From: Bacteroidales bacterium
Lineage (GTDB): Bacteria; Bacteroidota; Bacteroidia; Bacteroidales; UBA932
NCBI GenBank assembly: GCA_017415715.1
Contig: JAFQFD010000015.1
Span: forward strand, 1 to 34,302
DNA: 34,302 nucleotides
Reading direction: 5' to 3'
The translations under genes were made by a program, and so were the position numbers. Position 1 is the first letter of the stretch, and every line of letters starts with the position of its first letter. The notes below the pieces were generated by a model, which ran no database searches, was not told the origin of the DNA, and was given only the letters and a program-made list of their open reading frames with translations. Of the stretch, positions 1 to 8,420 are shown piece by piece.

Positions 1-116
1 ACCGGCTCACCTGCTGAATCCTTGACTGTACCTTTCACTTGCTGAGCGAACGCGCTGGCGCAGCTCAGACCCATTATCGCAAAGATAAGGGCGATTCGAT
101 AAGTTAGGTGTTTCAT
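1..116 (-). CDS. SusC/RagA-like TonB-dependent receptor, N-terminus only (cut by window edge)
   Basis: Only the first 38 codons are present; the rest lies left of the window. The translation starts MKHLTYRIALIFAIMGLSC and has a typical Sec signal peptide ending near AFAQ. It then runs VKGTVKDSAGEP, which is the start of the carboxypeptidase-regulatory-like beta-sandwich that opens SusC/RagA outer-membrane receptors. Such receptors import oligosaccharides across the outer membrane with a SusD partner. The gene lies directly downstream of a DUF6377-type regulator on the same strand, a normal arrangement for a polysaccharide utilisation locus. The neighbouring GH53 and GH2 enzymes suggest a galactan ligand, which is inference. 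Another protein with the same N-terminal domain cannot be excluded from 38 residues. Confidence 0.72.
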   Translation of the reverse strand, partial: MKHLTYRIALIFAIMGLSCASAFAQQVKGTVKDSAGEP

Positions 117-442
117 GGGTTAGTGTTTATGTGTTAATAATGTGTTTACGAATCAAAATTGTTCGCATTCCAAATTTAAGAAAATTATTGTCCACTCGCA
201 CACGTACATATATACTTGGGGCAAATTAGTGGATAAGTGGAATATATCCCATTGAATAACAATAGCTTACCTCTTTAAAAGAGGGTAAAAAAGTGGACAC
301 GGCAAAATTGCCATCCTCCAAACAACAGGAAAAAGTGGATTAAACCAACAACAATAATTGCCTTATTGCATTGATTCAAACCACTTTACGAAATATTCCA
401 CAAAGTTTGAAAAGTGGAAAATATAGAACAATTTCTATCTAC
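117..442. promoter_or_regulatory. AT-rich control region with clustered AGTGGA sites
   Basis: This 326-nt gap lies between the end of the regulator gene and the start of the SusC-like gene, both on the minus strand, so it is the likely control region of the receptor operon. AGTGGA occurs on the + strand at 228-233, 236-241, 292-297, 334-339 and 413-418, and on the minus strand at 191-196; a related CCACTTT lies at 381-387. Most copies read AAGTGGA. A TAAATTTG box on the minus strand at 171-178 fits the Bacteroidota -7 promoter element, about 55 nt upstream of the start codon. Small inverted repeats lie at 267-288 and 301-312. No gene is credible here. Confidence 0.5.
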
Positions 443-2044
443 TTACGCCCTTGCAGAGCCGATTTTCCGGACGTTTTCTTCGAAGTTTTCTCTGTCGGAA
501 AGGGCGGCGTTCTTAACCTGCGCGCGATAGTTATATATCGTGTTGACAGAGTACCTCAGAAGCGAGGCGATATGGGACGACTGGGTGATGCCGAGCTTGA
601 TCAGGGCGAAGATGCGGAGCTCGGTGTTGAGCAGTCCTCCTTCCTTCACGACGATGCGTCCTTCTTCTGTCAGAAGAGCATTCAGGTCCTCGACAAATGT
701 CGGATAGAGCGACAGGAACGATGTGTCGAACGTCTTATAGAAGTTCTTCAGTTCGGCATCATACTGCTCTCTCGGCAGAGTCTTGCGAAGTTTGTCAAGG
801 TATCCGGAACACATGGAGAGGAAGAGGCCAAGATATTCTTCCTTGGCGGCATTCGCCTCCACCAGGTCCAGATTTGTCCTGCGAAGATCCTCCTCCACCG
901 CCATTATAGACTTCGTATAGGCATCCAGCTGGATATTCTTCGCTTCGATCTCCTTTGCACTCCTCTGGCGCTTACGATATAGACGTACCGTATATGTAAG
1001 GATGACAAGAAGCAGGAAGGCCACCAGTACAGTAACCATGAGATACCTGCTGCGGTCCTTCATCTGCAGGTCCCTGCTGTCTCTGTATGCCTTCTCGATC
1101 CATGGGAACGTAGACGCAATCTGGACTTTTCTGAGCTTGGCATTGTAGAATATGGCGTCATCAAGAGATATCCTGATATATCTGAAAGCCCTGTCCGTGT
1201 CATGCGGATCGGTCAGCTTTATGGCCACCGAACACAGGGCGGCATTGTCCTTGATCGCACCCCTGATGTCACAGATGGCCGATTCTATCCACCACCTGAT
1301 CGTTTCCTCTTCCCTTTCCAGATTCTCGCAGATGAAGCCCTGCCAGTAACACTGGACGGCATAATCACGCGAACTCTTGTTCTGTCCTTCTATGATGCGG
1401 AGATTTTCCGAATAGGCCTCATCCCATCTCTGCTCCTCAATGAGGCGCATTATGTAAATATGATGGTTAAGCGGTGAATCCTTCGGGGTATTCTTGAGGA
1501 TAAGGTCCTGATAGGCACGGATATTCACCGCTTCCGGCACAGTTATGCCGGAAGTGCGGACATATTCCTGATAGTCGTGCAGGAACTTCTGACGGGCATT
1601 GTACCAGCTGATCTTCTGCTGATAGTTGAAAGTTGTCGTGTCAAGCTGCTGAAAAAGATCCTGGGCCTCAAGGAACATGCCCGCCGTGGTGAACAGCATG
1701 GCCTTCTCCACTACAGCAGAATTCATGAGTGACCGGTCTTCAAGCTCTGCGGCTATCGCCTCCTGTGACTCGAGGATCGCCTTCGCCTTGTCAAACTGAT
1801 ATGCCACACACTCCTGATAAAGCTGTCCGTAAAGGCCATATTTCTGCTCAGGAGAAAGGTCATCAGAAGCCAGAAGGCCTTCGATCGTGATTATTTTGGC
1901 TTCCTTCTCATTCACATACTTCTCCATCCTGGCGAGTTCCGAATCCAGCCGTCCAAGCTCATCAGCAAGAGGATGGCGGTATGCGTCCACGCAGGACACG
2001 GCAAGGAGGAGTGACAGAATTACAGATATTGAACAATGTTTCAT
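443..2044 (-). CDS. Membrane-anchored DUF6377-type regulator
   Basis: The protein has 533 residues with the start at 2042-2044; a 15-codon upstream extension is less likely because the promoter box at 2070-2077 leaves little room for it. It opens with a signal peptide (MKHCSISVILSLLLAVSC). Residues about 30-320 are all-helical and TPR-like. One membrane segment follows at about 334-353 (YLMVTVLVAFLLLVILTY), then a basic stop-transfer and a coiled coil to about 400. The C-terminal part (about 470-510) is helical and contains LGITQSSHIASLLRYSVNTI, which resembles a LuxR-like helix-turn-helix. This layout matches Bacteroidota DUF6377 proteins found beside susC/susD genes, which are thought to sense a signal in the periplasm and act on DNA in the cytoplasm. 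Target and ligand are not shown by the sequence. Confidence 0.75.
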   Translation of the reverse strand: MKHCSISVILSLLLAVSCVDAYRHPLADELGRLDSELARMEKYVNEKEAKIITIEGLLASDDLSPEQKYGLYGQLYQECVAYQFDKAKAILESQEAIAAELEDRSLMNSAVVEKAMLFTTAGMFLEAQDLFQQLDTTTFNYQQKISWYNARQKFLHDYQEYVRTSGITVPEAVNIRAYQDLILKNTPKDSPLNHHIYIMRLIEEQRWDEAYSENLRIIEGQNKSSRDYAVQCYWQGFICENLEREEETIRWWIESAICDIRGAIKDNAALCSVAIKLTDPHDTDRAFRYIRISLDDAIFYNAKLRKVQIASTFPWIEKAYRDSRDLQMKDRSRYLMVTVLVAFLLLVILTYTVRLYRKRQRSAKEIEAKNIQLDAYTKSIMAVEEDLRRTNLDLVEANAAKEEYLGLFLSMCSGYLDKLRKTLPREQYDAELKNFYKTFDTSFLSLYPTFVEDLNALLTEEGRIVVKEGGLLNTELRIFALIKLGITQSSHIASLLRYSVNTIYNYRAQVKNAALSDRENFEENVRKIGSARA

Positions 2045-2069
2045 AGATTTCAATTTTACAGCAACACTA

Positions 2070-2077
2070 CAAATATA
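2070..2077 (-). promoter_or_regulatory. -7 promoter box of the DUF6377 regulator
   Basis: TATATTTG on the minus strand matches the Bacteroidota consensus TAnnTTTG and lies 25 nt upstream of the ATG at 2044. No clear -33 element is seen. Confidence 0.5.
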
Positions 2078-2098
2078 AGAAAATAGCATTATTTTACA

Positions 2099-2106
2099 TA
2101 TATTTG
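2099..2106 (+). promoter_or_regulatory. -7 promoter box of the GH53-GH2-protease run
   Basis: TATATTTG lies 21 nt upstream of the GH53 ATG at 2128 and back to back with the regulator promoter, so both are controlled from one 83-nt divergent region. The -33 element is not obvious. Confidence 0.55.
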
Positions 2107-2127
2107 CATGATATATATTATTGAAGC

Positions 2128-3237
2128 ATGAGACTTATCAGACACATTTCAGGATGCATTGCAGCAGCGCTTCTGCTGCTCGGATGCGAGGAGAATCCAT
2201 ATGGTCCTACAGGCTATCAGCCGGATGTTCAGAAGCCGGAAACACAGGAGCCTGTCCCTACGGAGAAGGGCGGATACGCCAAGGGCGCGGACATCAGCTG
2301 GCTGACGCAGATGGAAGCCGACGGACAGAAGTTCTACACTGCAGCAGGCAAGGAGATGGAGTGCACCGCTCTGATGAAAGAGTTGGGATTCAATGCGATA
2401 AGACTTCGCGTATGGGTAAATCCTGAAGGTGGCTGGTGTGCCAAGGAGGACGTGCTGGTAAAGGCGAAGCGTGCCCAGGAACTCGGAATGAGGATCATGA
2501 TAGACTTCCATTACAGCGACACATGGGCAGATCCTTCAAACCAGAAGACCCCTGCAGCATGGGCGGCGCTCCCTATCTATGAGCTCGCTTCTGCAGTGGA
2601 GACTCATACAAAGGAGACTCTGCAGCTGCTCAAGGACAACAAAGTCGATGTAGAATGGGTGCAGGTCGGCAACGAGACCAACAGCGGCATGCTGCATCCT
2701 CTGGGCAAGATCAGCGACAATGCCAACGACTACGCCATTCTGGCAAACAAGGGATACGATGCGGTAAAGAGCGTATATCCTGAAGCCAAGGTCATCATCC
2801 ACAGAAGCGAAGGCCACAAGGCCAACGAGTGCAGATGGCTTTTCAACCACCTGAAGAACAGCAAGGTGAAATATGACATCATAGGACTTTCACTCTACCC
2901 TACCTGGTGGGAAAACAACGGCTGGTGCGACTGGAAGCCGGTCGTGGACGACTGTCTGGCAAACATAAAGAGCCTTACTTCGACTTTCGGCAAGCCGGTG
3001 ATGATCTGTGAGATCGGTATGCCGGTATGGGAGCCGCAGATGTCCAAGGAAGCCGTCCAGTATATCCTCGACGAGACAAAGAAGATCGAGGAGTGTCACG
3101 GCGTCTTCTACTGGGAGCCGCAGACCGACGGCGTATGGAAGCCGGCGAGCTACGCCGCCCTCGGCTGGAACGCATACGACAAGGGAGCGTTCAAGAACGG
3201 AAAGGCGACTATAGCGCTTGACCCATTCAAAAATTAG
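2128..3237 (+). CDS. GH53 arabinogalactan endo-beta-1,4-galactanase, lipoprotein
   Basis: This 369-residue enzyme should cut internal beta-1,4-galactosyl bonds of type I (arabino)galactan. The N-terminus MRLIRHISGC...LLLLGC has a lipobox with the modified cysteine at C20, so surface or outer-membrane attachment is likely. The GH53 barrel runs from about residue 52 (KGADISWLTQMEADG) to the end. VEWVQVGNET carries the expected acid/base E183 and KPVMICEIGMP the expected nucleophile E295; GMRIMIDFHYSDTWADP and DIIGLSLYPTWW are further family signatures. It is the first gene of the + strand run, 41 nt before the GH2 gene. The family is clear; substrate preference follows from family knowledge. 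Confidence 0.93.
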   Translation: MRLIRHISGCIAAALLLLGCEENPYGPTGYQPDVQKPETQEPVPTEKGGYAKGADISWLTQMEADGQKFYTAAGKEMECTALMKELGFNAIRLRVWVNPEGGWCAKEDVLVKAKRAQELGMRIMIDFHYSDTWADPSNQKTPAAWAALPIYELASAVETHTKETLQLLKDNKVDVEWVQVGNETNSGMLHPLGKISDNANDYAILANKGYDAVKSVYPEAKVIIHRSEGHKANECRWLFNHLKNSKVKYDIIGLSLYPTWWENNGWCDWKPVVDDCLANIKSLTSTFGKPVMICEIGMPVWEPQMSKEAVQYILDETKKIEECHGVFYWEPQTDGVWKPASYAALGWNAYDKGAFKNGKATIALDPFKN

Positions 3238-3240
3238 AAC

Positions 3241-3266
3241 GTCATCCCCGGCATGACCGGGGATCC
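3241..3266. repeat. REP-like hairpin (CATCCCCGG / CCGGGGATC)
   Basis: ATCCCCGG at 3244-3251 and CCGGGGAT at 3257-3264 form a perfect 8-bp stem with a 5-nt loop, inside a GTCATCCCC...GGGGATCC context. The element sits in the 40-nt gap between the GH53 and GH2 genes. Palindromes of this CATCCC...GGGATC type recur between genes of many bacteria. It lacks a T tract, so it is not a normal terminator. Confidence 0.6.
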
Positions 3267-3277
3267 GAAAACAGAAT

Positions 3278-5806
3278 ATGAGAACCATTATACTTATAAT
3301 AGCAGCGGCACTTTCCGCAGCATCAGCATTCGCCCAGGCCGGGCGCAGCGAGACCATTCTGAAGGAATGGGAGTTCCGCAAGGGGCATGACATCGAGGCT
3401 AAAGAGGGCTGGGAGGCCGTTTCAGTGCCTCATGACTGGGCTATCTACGGGCCCTTCGACAAGGCCAATGACCTGCAGACCGTAGCTGTCGTGCAGAATG
3501 GTGAGGATGTTGCGACCGAAAAGACGGGACGCACCGGAGGCCTTCCGTATATGGGCAAGGGTGCATACAGACGCACTCTCGACATAAAGGCTGACGAGCT
3601 TGACGGCCGCAGGCACATCCTCATGTTCGACGGAGCTATGAGCGAGGCTCAGGTCTTCGTCAACGGCGGGAAAGTATGCTTCTGGCCGTATGGGTACAAC
3701 TCGTTCCACTGCGACGTTACCGCGCAACTCAAGGAGGGAAGCAATGACATCGTCGTGCTTCTGGAAAACCGCGAGCAGTCGTCAAGATGGTATCCGGGAG
3801 CGGGACTATACAGAAAGGTCCGCCACATCACTCAACCTCAGGTGCATGTGCCTGTATGGGGAACATATGTGACAACCCCTCACATCGAAAAGGGTCATGC
3901 AGTCGTAAGCGTGCGCACAAAGATCGAAGGCGTAGAGAAAGGCTCTGCAGTCACATTGAAGACCAGGATTCTTGATCCTGACGGACATGCTGTCGCATGC
4001 GTCACCGACACCAGGCTTCTCCACTTCGGAGAGATCGAGCAGACGCTCACAGTAGAAAATCCTACATTATGGTCACCGGAGAGTCCTGTTATGTATTTCG
4101 TTGAGACTGAAGTATATGCCGGAGGCTCCGTGAACACTGACTGGAATATGGACAGGCCTGAGATTTCAATTGCAGACGGCACCGTTCCATGCGACAAGGT
4201 CAGCACAAGATTCGGTTTCAGGACCATAGAGATCATCCCTGACAAGGGGTTCTTCCTCAACGGCGAGCCCCGCAAGTTCCGCGGAGTCTGCCTGCACCAC
4301 GACCTCGGTCCGCTTGGCGCAGCCATCAACAAGGCCGCTGTCCGCAGGCAGCTCACAATGCTCAAGGACATGGGATGCGACGCCATCCGCACATCCCACA
4401 ACATGCCTGCCGAGGAGCTCATCGAGCTCTGCGACGAGATGGGCTTCATGGTGATGCTTGAGAATTTCGACGAATGGGACATCGCCAAATGTCAGAACGG
4501 ATACCACAGATTCTTCAACGAGGACAGCGGCAACGGCATGATCTGGGCGGAGAGAGACATGATCAACATGCTCCATCATTTCCGCAACAATCCTTCTGTA
4601 GTGATGTGGAGCATAGGTAACGAAGTGCCTTCACAGTGGAAGCCGGAAGGTCTGGTTGTAGCAAAGTGGCTGCAGGACATCTGCCACCGCGAAGATCCGA
4701 CAAGACCTGTAACCTGCGGCATGGATCAGTATAATGCAGTGACAGTCAACGGTTTTGCCGAGCAGCTTGACGTTGTGGGATTCAACTACAAGGTTGACCG
4801 CTACATCCCTGCATACAAGCTGCTTCCGCAGCGCATCATCCTCGGCAGCGAGACCGCCTCGACAGTGAGCTCACGCGGCGTATACCACTTCCCTGCAAAG
4901 CTCGGAGCAGCGATAATGCATGACGACAATCAGTCTTCGTCATATGACACAGAATACTGCTGGTGGTCGAATATCCCTGACAACGACTTTGCCGCAGACG
5001 AAGACTATGACTGGTGCATAGGCCAGTTCGTATGGACAGGCTTCGACTATCTGGGCGAGCCTTCGCCATATGACACCGACGCATGGCCGAACCATTCGTC
5101 AGTATTCGGAATCATAGACCTCGCATCCATTCCAAAGGACAGATACTACCTCTACAGGAGCGTATGGAACAAGACCGACGAGACCTTGCACGTGCTTCCG
5201 CACTGGAACTGGGCAGGACGCGAGGGCGAAGTGACACCGGTATTCGTATACACATCATATCCGTCTGCAGAACTCTTCGTCAACGGAGTGTCGCAGGGCG
5301 TGCGCGCCAAGAAGGCCGCCGACGGCATTGTACCATGCCTCGGCGAGAAAGCCATGGAGCGCTTCCGCCTCATGTGGAACGATGTAACATATCAGCCTGG
5401 CGAGATCAAGGTTGTGGCGTATGATGCTGATGGCAAGGCAGTTGCCGAGAAGGTCGTCCGCACAGCCGGCAAGGCGTCAGCCATCCGTCTGACACCCGAC
5501 AGAAAGGTACTGAATGCTGACGGAGAGGATCTCTGCTATGTGAATGTAAGCCTCGTCGACAAGGACGGGAATCCGGTTCCGATCGACAGCAGACTCGTGA
5601 AGGTAAAGGTTACCGGAGCAGGCTCTTTCAAGGCCATCGCCAACGGAGACCCGACCTGTCTGGAGCCGTTCCAGCAACCTCAGATGCATCTTTTCAGCGG
5701 TCAGCTCACAGTCCTCGTACAGGCAGCATCGCAGCCTGGGGACATCACCATGGAGGTCAGCGGAAAGGGCGTGAAGAAAGCAATCATGAAAATAAAAACT
5801 GAATAA
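3278..5806 (+). CDS. GH2 beta-galactosidase with DUF4982-like and Ig-like C-terminus
   Basis: The protein has 842 residues and a signal peptide (MRTIILIIAAALSAASAFAQ), so it is probably periplasmic. Order of domains: GH2 jelly-roll (about 25-190), Ig-like (about 195-315), TIM barrel (about 318-620), a DUF4982-like domain (about 635-710, HVLPHWNWAG then AELFVNG), and a last Ig-like domain with NPVPIDSRLVKV. The barrel shows RGVCLHHDLGPLG, IRTSHNMP and SIGNEVPSQW with acid/base E449; the nucleophile is likely E525 in ILGSETAS. It should release galactose from the oligosaccharides made by the GH53 enzyme upstream. Other beta-glycosidic specificities occur in GH2, so galactose is inferred from the neighbour. 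Only 5 nt separate it from the protease gene that follows. Confidence 0.88.
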   Translation: MRTIILIIAAALSAASAFAQAGRSETILKEWEFRKGHDIEAKEGWEAVSVPHDWAIYGPFDKANDLQTVAVVQNGEDVATEKTGRTGGLPYMGKGAYRRTLDIKADELDGRRHILMFDGAMSEAQVFVNGGKVCFWPYGYNSFHCDVTAQLKEGSNDIVVLLENREQSSRWYPGAGLYRKVRHITQPQVHVPVWGTYVTTPHIEKGHAVVSVRTKIEGVEKGSAVTLKTRILDPDGHAVACVTDTRLLHFGEIEQTLTVENPTLWSPESPVMYFVETEVYAGGSVNTDWNMDRPEISIADGTVPCDKVSTRFGFRTIEIIPDKGFFLNGEPRKFRGVCLHHDLGPLGAAINKAAVRRQLTMLKDMGCDAIRTSHNMPAEELIELCDEMGFMVMLENFDEWDIAKCQNGYHRFFNEDSGNGMIWAERDMINMLHHFRNNPSVVMWSIGNEVPSQWKPEGLVVAKWLQDICHREDPTRPVTCGMDQYNAVTVNGFAEQLDVVGFNYKVDRYIPAYKLLPQRIILGSETASTVSSRGVYHFPAKLGAAIMHDDNQSSSYDTEYCWWSNIPDNDFAADEDYDWCIGQFVWTGFDYLGEPSPYDTDAWPNHSSVFGIIDLASIPKDRYYLYRSVWNKTDETLHVLPHWNWAGREGEVTPVFVYTSYPSAELFVNGVSQGVRAKKAADGIVPCLGEKAMERFRLMWNDVTYQPGEIKVVAYDADGKAVAEKVVRTAGKASAIRLTPDRKVLNADGEDLCYVNVSLVDKDGNPVPIDSRLVKVKVTGAGSFKAIANGDPTCLEPFQQPQMHLFSGQLTVLVQAASQPGDITMEVSGKGVKKAIMKIKTE

Positions 5807-5811
5807 CATAT

Positions 5812-7905
5812 ATGAAAAAGTTCATCACATTGCTGGCTGTTCTGGCCGTGGCAGCTGTTTCCTGCACAAAGGAGACAGCGCTGCAGTCCGCTGGCCAGCA
5901 GACCTTGCAGAGCAAGTTCATCGGCGGAACTGACGGAGAGACCGTTCCGGGCACGCTGCTTGTCAAGCTTGACGAGAATGCAGCAGAAGCCCTCAGAAAA
6001 GGAGGATTCACAGGACTGTCATCCGACATCCTGAACGGCTTCAAGGCCACATCCTTCACTCCGGCCATCCCTGTTCAACCCAAAAATGCTAAAGTAGCCA
6101 GGAAATATGGCCTCCACCAGTGGTTCATGGTCGGATTCGACCCTCAGACATCTCCGGTTGCCGCAGCAGAGATACTGGCGAAGTCTGCACGTGTCAGCAG
6201 CATACAGCTCAACAGATTCGTCCAGCCGACAACTGCAGAGAAGGCCTTCGAGGCAGACCTCATGCTTACCAAGGCCACCGGAGGTCCTTCTGAAGTTGCA
6301 TTCGATGACCCGCATGCAGTTCACCAGTGGAACCTGCACAATGACGGAAGCATCAGCGACAAGGCTGTAGCCGGAGCTGATGTCGGAGTGAAGGAAGCAT
6401 GGAGGCTCACAGGAGGCGACCCGAGCGTTGTCGTGGCCATCTTCGACTGCGCCGTGGACTACCGCCATGAAGACCTTGCCGATGCAGTATGGAGGAATGA
6501 GGCCGAGATTGCAGGCAAGTCGGATGTGGATGATGACGGAAACGGATTCATAGATGACAAATATGGATTCAACTTCGTGAACTGCTTCGCAATCAACGCA
6601 GATTACATCAACTCCTCCCTGAATGGAGAGAAACCTGCCGCAATCAAAGGCAGCGCACTGAACAGCATAGCAGGATCGGGACACGGCACACATGTTGCCG
6701 GCATCATAGGCGCGACAAACAACAACGGCAAGGGCGTAAGCTCGATTGCCGGAGGCACCGGAAACGGCGACGGAGTCCGCCTGATGACCTGTCAGATATT
6801 CCAGGGATCAATGTATGGCTCGGATGCGCAGAATGCTGCTGCATTCATCTATGCCGCAGACAACGGAGCCTGCATTGCCCAGTGCTCATATGGCAACTCC
6901 AACATCATCACAAACGATGACCTCTACATAAACGGCGGAGAGATGGACGGCACCAAGATCAGTTCCTCAACACTTGAAAACGCCGCGCTCAGATACTTCC
7001 TCGACCCGGCCAACAGCAACCACGAGTCTATGGAAGGCAACATGGCCATATTTGCCGCTGGAAACCACAAGAATCCTTATTCCATCTATCCCGGAGCCCT
7101 TTCATATGTAATCTCCGTGACTGCTTTCGGATGGGATTTCCTTCCCGGCGGATACACCAACTATGGCCCGGGATGCAAGATCTCAGCGCCTGGCGGAGAG
7201 TGGAGCGGTGTCAGGGACGACTATGCGGGAATGATTCTGTCGACCGGAGTATCAGGTGCCGCACAGGGATCGCCCGGAGTCGAGACCGAAAGAGGAGAAA
7301 GCAAGAACTACGTATACATGCAGGGCACATCTATGGCATGTCCTCATGTTTCGGGAGTCCTCGCCCTTGGTCTTTCATACGCAAAGAAGCTCGGAAAGAA
7401 ATTCACCCGCGAGCAGATGCAGTCAATGCTCCTTACTTCAGTCACCGACATAGACCAGTTCAACAAAGGAGGCAGCCGTTCATTCTATGATGTATCATCC
7501 GGCAACAACATCTCCATAGACATGAACCGGTACATCGGCAAGATGGGAACAGGTGCGGTAGACGCATGGAAATTCCTCATGGCCATAGAAGGCACGCCGA
7601 CATTCCTCGCTGAGGCCGGACAGACCGCTAAGATCGACCTCAGCAGATATTGCAGCCCGTCACAGACCTACACCATCTCTGTCGATGACGCAGCGCGCAC
7701 AGCGCTCGGCCTCGAGACCGACCCGGTGATCAAAGACGGTTTTCTCGAAATCCGCTGCACAAAGATCGGTTCGGGCAAAATGACCCTCAGCGCATCTGTA
7801 GGCAAGGATAACGAGATCGAAAACGGCATCGGAGGCATGTCATACACCCGTGAAATCTCAATAGCATCAAGACCATCCGCCACCTCCAACGGCGGCTGGC
7901 TCTAA
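5812..7905 (+). CDS. S8 subtilisin-like serine protease lipoprotein (copy A)
   Basis: This 697-residue lipoprotein has its lipobox at VAAVSC (C18). A prodomain-like segment (about 45-140) precedes the protease. The catalytic triad is complete: D212 in VVVAIFDCAVDY, H291 in SGHGTHVAG and S507 in QGTSMACPH, with oxyanion-hole N418 in IFAAGN. The aspartate motif is DCA instead of the usual D-[ST]-G. A Ca-binding-like DVDDDGNGFIDD lies at 238-249. After about residue 595 comes a beta-rich C-terminal domain ending in SNGGWL. The start is 5 nt after the GH2 stop, so it is almost surely co-transcribed with the galactan enzymes. A second protease (8421-10424) is clearly a paralogue. Substrate is unknown; glycoproteins carrying galactan are a possibility only. 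Confidence 0.9.
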   Translation: MKKFITLLAVLAVAAVSCTKETALQSAGQQTLQSKFIGGTDGETVPGTLLVKLDENAAEALRKGGFTGLSSDILNGFKATSFTPAIPVQPKNAKVARKYGLHQWFMVGFDPQTSPVAAAEILAKSARVSSIQLNRFVQPTTAEKAFEADLMLTKATGGPSEVAFDDPHAVHQWNLHNDGSISDKAVAGADVGVKEAWRLTGGDPSVVVAIFDCAVDYRHEDLADAVWRNEAEIAGKSDVDDDGNGFIDDKYGFNFVNCFAINADYINSSLNGEKPAAIKGSALNSIAGSGHGTHVAGIIGATNNNGKGVSSIAGGTGNGDGVRLMTCQIFQGSMYGSDAQNAAAFIYAADNGACIAQCSYGNSNIITNDDLYINGGEMDGTKISSSTLENAALRYFLDPANSNHESMEGNMAIFAAGNHKNPYSIYPGALSYVISVTAFGWDFLPGGYTNYGPGCKISAPGGEWSGVRDDYAGMILSTGVSGAAQGSPGVETERGESKNYVYMQGTSMACPHVSGVLALGLSYAKKLGKKFTREQMQSMLLTSVTDIDQFNKGGSRSFYDVSSGNNISIDMNRYIGKMGTGAVDAWKFLMAIEGTPTFLAEAGQTAKIDLSRYCSPSQTYTISVDDAARTALGLETDPVIKDGFLEIRCTKIGSGKMTLSASVGKDNEIENGIGGMSYTREISIASRPSATSNGGWL

Positions 7906-7907
7906 CG

Positions 7908-7978
7908 CACTCTCATCCCGAAACTTTCACTCTCATCCCGAAACTCTCACTGTCATCCCGAGCGAAGTCGAGGGATCT
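7908..7978. repeat. Three 20-bp tandem repeats ending in a REP-like hairpin
   Basis: CACTCTCATCCCGAAACTTT at 7908 is followed by a near copy at 7928 and by a third at 7948 that begins CACTGTCATCCCGAGCGAAG. The third copy continues into TCGAGGGATCT, so ATCCCGA can pair with TCGAGGGAT to form a hairpin. This last unit is the CATCCCGAGCGAAG...GAGGGATC type of intergenic repeat seen in many unrelated bacteria. The tandem array fills the gap between the protease copy A gene and its lipocalin-like partner. Confidence 0.65.
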
Positions 7979-7988
7979 AAAAAACAAA

Positions 7989-8414
7989 ATGATGAAAAGA
8001 ATTCTTTACATACTGACCGCAGCACTGCTCATTGCATCCTGTGGAGAGAAGAACGGAGGCAAGACCGAACTCACCCTCGAGCAGAAGCTCTGCGCCGAGT
8101 GGCACAGCACCTTCCTTCCGGTTGACGGCGACATCTACATAAGTTTCGCCACCGACAAGACATTCGAGCTGTATCAGCAGATCGGCGAGGGCGCGCATCG
8201 TCTCTACCGCGGCACATGGAACCTGGAGGAGAACCTCCTTACCGGAAAATACAATGACGGAGAGGAATGGGCTGCCGCATATAATATTATGATAAATGAC
8301 AAGCAGCTTACAATGACGTCCGTCAACGACGCTGCAGAAGAGTCTGTGTTCGCTCTGGAAGAAATTCCTGAAGAAGTAGTCCAGACTTGCGAAGTCATCG
8401 TTAAATCATTCTGA
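7989..8414 (+). CDS. Small lipocalin-like lipoprotein (partner of protease A)
   Basis: The protein has 141 residues. The signal peptide MMKRILYILTAALLIASC has a lipobox with the cysteine in IASCGEK. The mature part is a short chain of beta strands: AEWHSTF, DIYISFATDKTFELYQQIG, HRLYRGTWNLEENLLTGKY, KQLTMTS. The W...G.W and L.G.Y spacing resembles the lipocalin-like lipoproteins of Bacteroidota (Lipocalin_4-type); this is fold-level resemblance, not a sure family call. It lies 83 nt behind protease A, and a paralogue lies behind protease B, so the two products probably work together. Binding of a small ligand, protease inhibition, and assisting protease folding are all possible; nothing in the sequence decides among them. 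Confidence 0.75.
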   Translation: MMKRILYILTAALLIASCGEKNGGKTELTLEQKLCAEWHSTFLPVDGDIYISFATDKTFELYQQIGEGAHRLYRGTWNLEENLLTGKYNDGEEWAAAYNIMINDKQLTMTSVNDAAEESVFALEEIPEEVVQTCEVIVKSF

Positions 8415-8420
8415 TCGACC

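Noticed and set aside
267-290. Hairpin followed by an A run as terminator of the regulator gene
   Set aside because: On the regulator's strand the T run would come before the stem, and the stem has a bulge.
371-982. Open frame of 203 codons on the + strand
   Set aside because: It is antisense to the C-terminus of the DUF6377 regulator and has no recognisable feature.
7908-7967. Three short repeats as a CRISPR array
   Set aside because: The units abut with no spacers, the period is only 20 bp, and no cas gene is present.
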